Of a stretch of 64,000 nt of DNA, positions 62,139 through 64,000 are shown one piece after another. The stretch covers positions 1 through 64,000 of the forward strand of contig CAZLNZ010000002.1 of NCBI GenBank assembly GCA_964561145.1, in the 5' to 3' direction. Made by a program: the position numbers and the translations under genes. Numbering within the stretch: the first letter of the stretch is position 1; each line of letters opens with the position of its first letter. Source of the DNA: RUG14300 sp964561145 (GTDB lineage Bacteria > Bacillota > Clostridia > Christensenellales > CAG-1252). Below the pieces are notes generated by a model that had not been told where the DNA came from, did not search any database, and was given only the letters and a program-made list of their open reading frames with translations.

Positions 62139-63254
62139 TTATTTCAAATACTCCGGGTTAAGGCACTTTAACTCGTCAAGTACAAACAATCCGTCTTTTC
62201 TTATCAAAACGTCATCGAAATAGATTTCTCCACCGCCATATTCCGGGGTTTGAATCTGTACTAAATCCCAATGCACTGCACTATGATTTCCGTTTGGAGC
62301 ATCATCATAGCTGTTACCGGGGGTAAAGTGAATACTTCCGCTTATTTTTTCATCAAAGAGGATTTCACCCATGGGCTTTGTAACATATGGATTTATACCC
62401 AAAGCAAATTCTCCAACATATCTTGCACCCTCGTCGGTATCGAAAATCTCATTGATTCTGTCGGTATAATTTGCAGTAGCATTGACAATTTTTCCGTTTT
62501 CAAAGTCAAGAACGACGTTTTCGAACTTAACACCCTCTCTCATACTTGGCGTATTATAGCTTATTCTTCCGTTGACGCTATCCTTAACAGGTGCGGTGTA
62601 CACTTCGCCATCGGGTAAATTCATCGTGCCGACACAGGGGACTGCAGGAATACCCTTGATTGAGAAGGAAATATCGGTACCCTTTGCTACAATTCTTACC
62701 TTGTCCGTTCTATTCATCAATGCAACCAATGGACGAGTAGCAAGCTCCATTTTACCGTAATCGAGATTGCAAACCTGAAAATAGAAGTCTTCAAAAGCCT
62801 TTGTGCTCATCGAAGCCTGTAAGCTCATTCCTTCGCTGGGATAACGTAAAACAACCCATTTTGTATGAGGTAAACGAATATCCATATGAACAGGCTTTGA
62901 GAATAAAGCATTGTAATCGCGCATCTTACCGCTGTCAACGTCCGATAACTCAAAGGTATTTCCGCCTCCACGCACGCCTATAAAGCAATCCATATCGGAC
63001 ATGAGAGCCGCCATATGCTTTGCATGCGCCTTGAATACTTCTTCATTTCCGTTATTGATAATTTCACGAAGTATGCGTTGGTCCTCTAAATTAACGAAGG
63101 GAATACCGCCCTTTTCATAGACAGCATTAACCAAAAGGTTCACAAATACATAATCAACGCCTACTGCATTAATCAGCACCTTTTCGCCCTTTTGACAATT
63201 TACACTATATCCGACTATATTGTCGGCTAATATTTTCAATCTTTGGTCGTACAT
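62139..63254 (-). CDS. M29 family aminopeptidase
   Basis: A 371-residue metal-dependent aminopeptidase of family M29 (AmpS/AmpT type), cytoplasmic. Metal ligands visible: Glu in LPDGEVYTAP, Glu in GEFALGINPYV, His in GSIHFTPG and the HWDLVQ His/Asp. It trims N-terminal residues from peptides. The length is somewhat short of the usual 400-410. It starts 4 nt after the serS stop; the ribosome binding site is poor, so translation is probably coupled to serS. Confidence 0.88.
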   Translation of the reverse strand: MYDQRLKILADNIVGYSVNCQKGEKVLINAVGVDYVFVNLLVNAVYEKGGIPFVNLEDQRILREIINNGNEEVFKAHAKHMAALMSDMDCFIGVRGGGNTFELSDVDSGKMRDYNALFSKPVHMDIRLPHTKWVVLRYPSEGMSLQASMSTKAFEDFYFQVCNLDYGKMELATRPLVALMNRTDKVRIVAKGTDISFSIKGIPAVPCVGTMNLPDGEVYTAPVKDSVNGRISYNTPSMREGVKFENVVLDFENGKIVNATANYTDRINEIFDTDEGARYVGEFALGINPYVTKPMGEILFDEKISGSIHFTPGNSYDDAPNGNHSAVHWDLVQIQTPEYGGGEIYFDDVLIRKDGLFVLDELKCLNPEYLK

Positions 63255-63258
63255 AATA

Positions 63259-64000
63259 TTATTTGATCACATCAAAGCCTGTATATTTGCGGAGAACTTC
63301 GGGAACGGTTATTGAACCGTCGGCATTTTGATATTGCTCAACTATTGCGGGAATAATTCTGCTGGTTGCAAGACCGGAACCGTTCAAGGTATGAACAAAC
63401 TCGTTTTTACCCGTTTTGGTGTTACGGAACTTTGTGTTGTTTCGACGAGCTTGATAGTCGTTGGCATTAGATACAGAACTTACCTCTTTATAGATACCCA
63501 TAGAAGGAATCCATACTTCGATATCGTAGGTGCGAGCCATACTAGCACTGCAATCACCTGCTGCCAACTTGGAAATGCGGAAGTGCAAACCTAGTTTTTC
63601 AACAATGCGAGCTGCCTTGTTGACAAGCTCTTCAAAAGCCTCCATCGAATGCTCGGGGTGAGCATATTGTACCATTTCGATCTTATTGAATTGGTGACCT
63701 CTGATCATTCCGCGTTCCTCGGCACAATAGGAGCCGGCCTCTTTACGATAGCAAGGAGTATAAGCAAAGAATTTCATAGGAAGTTTGCTTTCATCTATAA
63801 TCTCACCGGCATACATGTTAACAAGTGCGGTTTCAGCGGTAGGAAGCATAAAGTGTCCTTTCTTTCTGTCAACATCTGCGCCCTCGTTAATCCAATAAAC
63901 CTCATCTGCAAATTTGGGAAATTGACCTGCACCGAAGCCACAATTGTAAGCCAACATATGAGGAGGAAGAATGAATTCATATCCATCGGACAAATGCTCT
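63259..64000 (-). CDS. serS: Seryl-tRNA synthetase, C-terminal part (truncated by the window)
   Basis: The last 247 residues of seryl-tRNA synthetase, a class II enzyme that charges tRNA-Ser. Motif 2 (TPCYRKEAGSYCAEERGMIR, followed by HQFNKIEMV) and motif 3 (LNGSGLATSRIIPAIVEQYQ) are complete, as is the serine-binding MLPTAETALVNM. The reading frame stays open to the edge (...EHLSDGYEF); the codon at 63993 is TTG, an internal leucine, so no start is within the window and the N-terminal coiled-coil arm is missing here. Downstream, the M29 aminopeptidase follows after 4 nt, so the two genes form one transcript. Confidence 0.95.
   Translation of the reverse strand, partial: EHLSDGYEFILPPHMLAYNCGFGAGQFPKFADEVYWINEGADVDRKKGHFMLPTAETALVNMYAGEIIDESKLPMKFFAYTPCYRKEAGSYCAEERGMIRGHQFNKIEMVQYAHPEHSMEAFEELVNKAARIVEKLGLHFRISKLAAGDCSASMARTYDIEVWIPSMGIYKEVSSVSNANDYQARRNNTKFRNTKTGKNEFVHTLNGSGLATSRIIPAIVEQYQNADGSITVPEVLRKYTGFDVIK

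Noticed and set aside
63991..63993. Start codon of serS at 63993
   Set aside because: The codon is TTG for an internal Leu; the frame continues to the window edge and conserved SerRS sequence needs residues upstream.

Overview
The window looks like the chromosome of a low-GC Bacillota (Clostridia), probably an uncultured gut lineage. The grounds are the rpsF-ssb-rpsR operon, the yaaO-holB-ricT synteny known from Bacillus, many lipoproteins with short lipobox signals (FVGC, FVAC, LVAC), BspA-type leucine-rich repeats, InlB-like repeats, a DUF6273 protein and a bacterial serpin. The order cannot be fixed from the sequence; the gene mix would suit Christensenellales-like Clostridia (inference). 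There is no prophage, complete insertion sequence, CRISPR array, rRNA or tRNA.

Layout. 1-3326: rpsF-ssb-rpsR embedded in dense interspersed repeats, with a dead GIY-YIG nuclease fragment. 3327-7220: a lipoprotein, a YaaO-like PLP enzyme, DNA polymerase III delta-prime and RicT, packed with overlapping stop/start codons. 7426-18609 (minus): one 3727-residue surface protein (subtilase + leucine-rich repeats + Cys/His-rich repeats + C-terminal membrane anchor), preceded by a structured leader ending in a terminator hairpin. 19733-23884 (minus): a four-gene membrane operon ending in lemA. 23918-24882: repeat mosaic. 24883-27938 (minus): a CwlD-like amidase and two tandem NrnA-like DHH phosphoesterases. 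28028-29692 (minus): a DUF6273 lipoprotein. 29927-33484 (plus): a TetR-controlled cluster of a cysteine-rich small protein, an alpha/beta hydrolase and two flavodoxin-fold proteins. 33823-49454 (minus): a carbohydrate locus of LacI regulator, two large Ig-like lipoproteins, GH43 glycosidase, ABC sugar importer (binding protein, two permeases, ATPase) and SGNH esterase. 49767-52652: small genes (hydrolase, C_GCAxxG_C_C protein, free-standing CBM20, GNAT). 52858-60460 (minus): a 2174-residue lipoprotein directly followed by a serpin. 60958-64000 (minus): an LDH/MDH-family dehydrogenase, an M29 aminopeptidase and the 3' part of serS.

How the genes work together. The carbohydrate locus reads as a coherent system: two surface lipoproteins and a GH43 enzyme act on a glycan outside the membrane, an SGNH lipoprotein may remove acyl groups, the ABC importer takes up oligosaccharides, and LacI controls the set through three copies of a GTTATCGTTAAC-like site. 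The TetR cluster has a near-consensus promoter with a perfect inverted repeat at the transcription start, so it is probably autorepressed and induced by a small molecule.

Most interesting items: (1) the approximately 160-nt structured leader with a terminator in front of the giant surface protein; (2) an interspersed repeat family with three consecutive hairpins whose arms change together, 11 full copies in the window; (3) a serpin without a signal peptide, translationally coupled to a giant lipoprotein; (4) an MsmK-like ATPase carrying an insertion of about 165 residues; (5) a free-standing CBM20 protein. All functional statements come from reading motifs; no database search was run.
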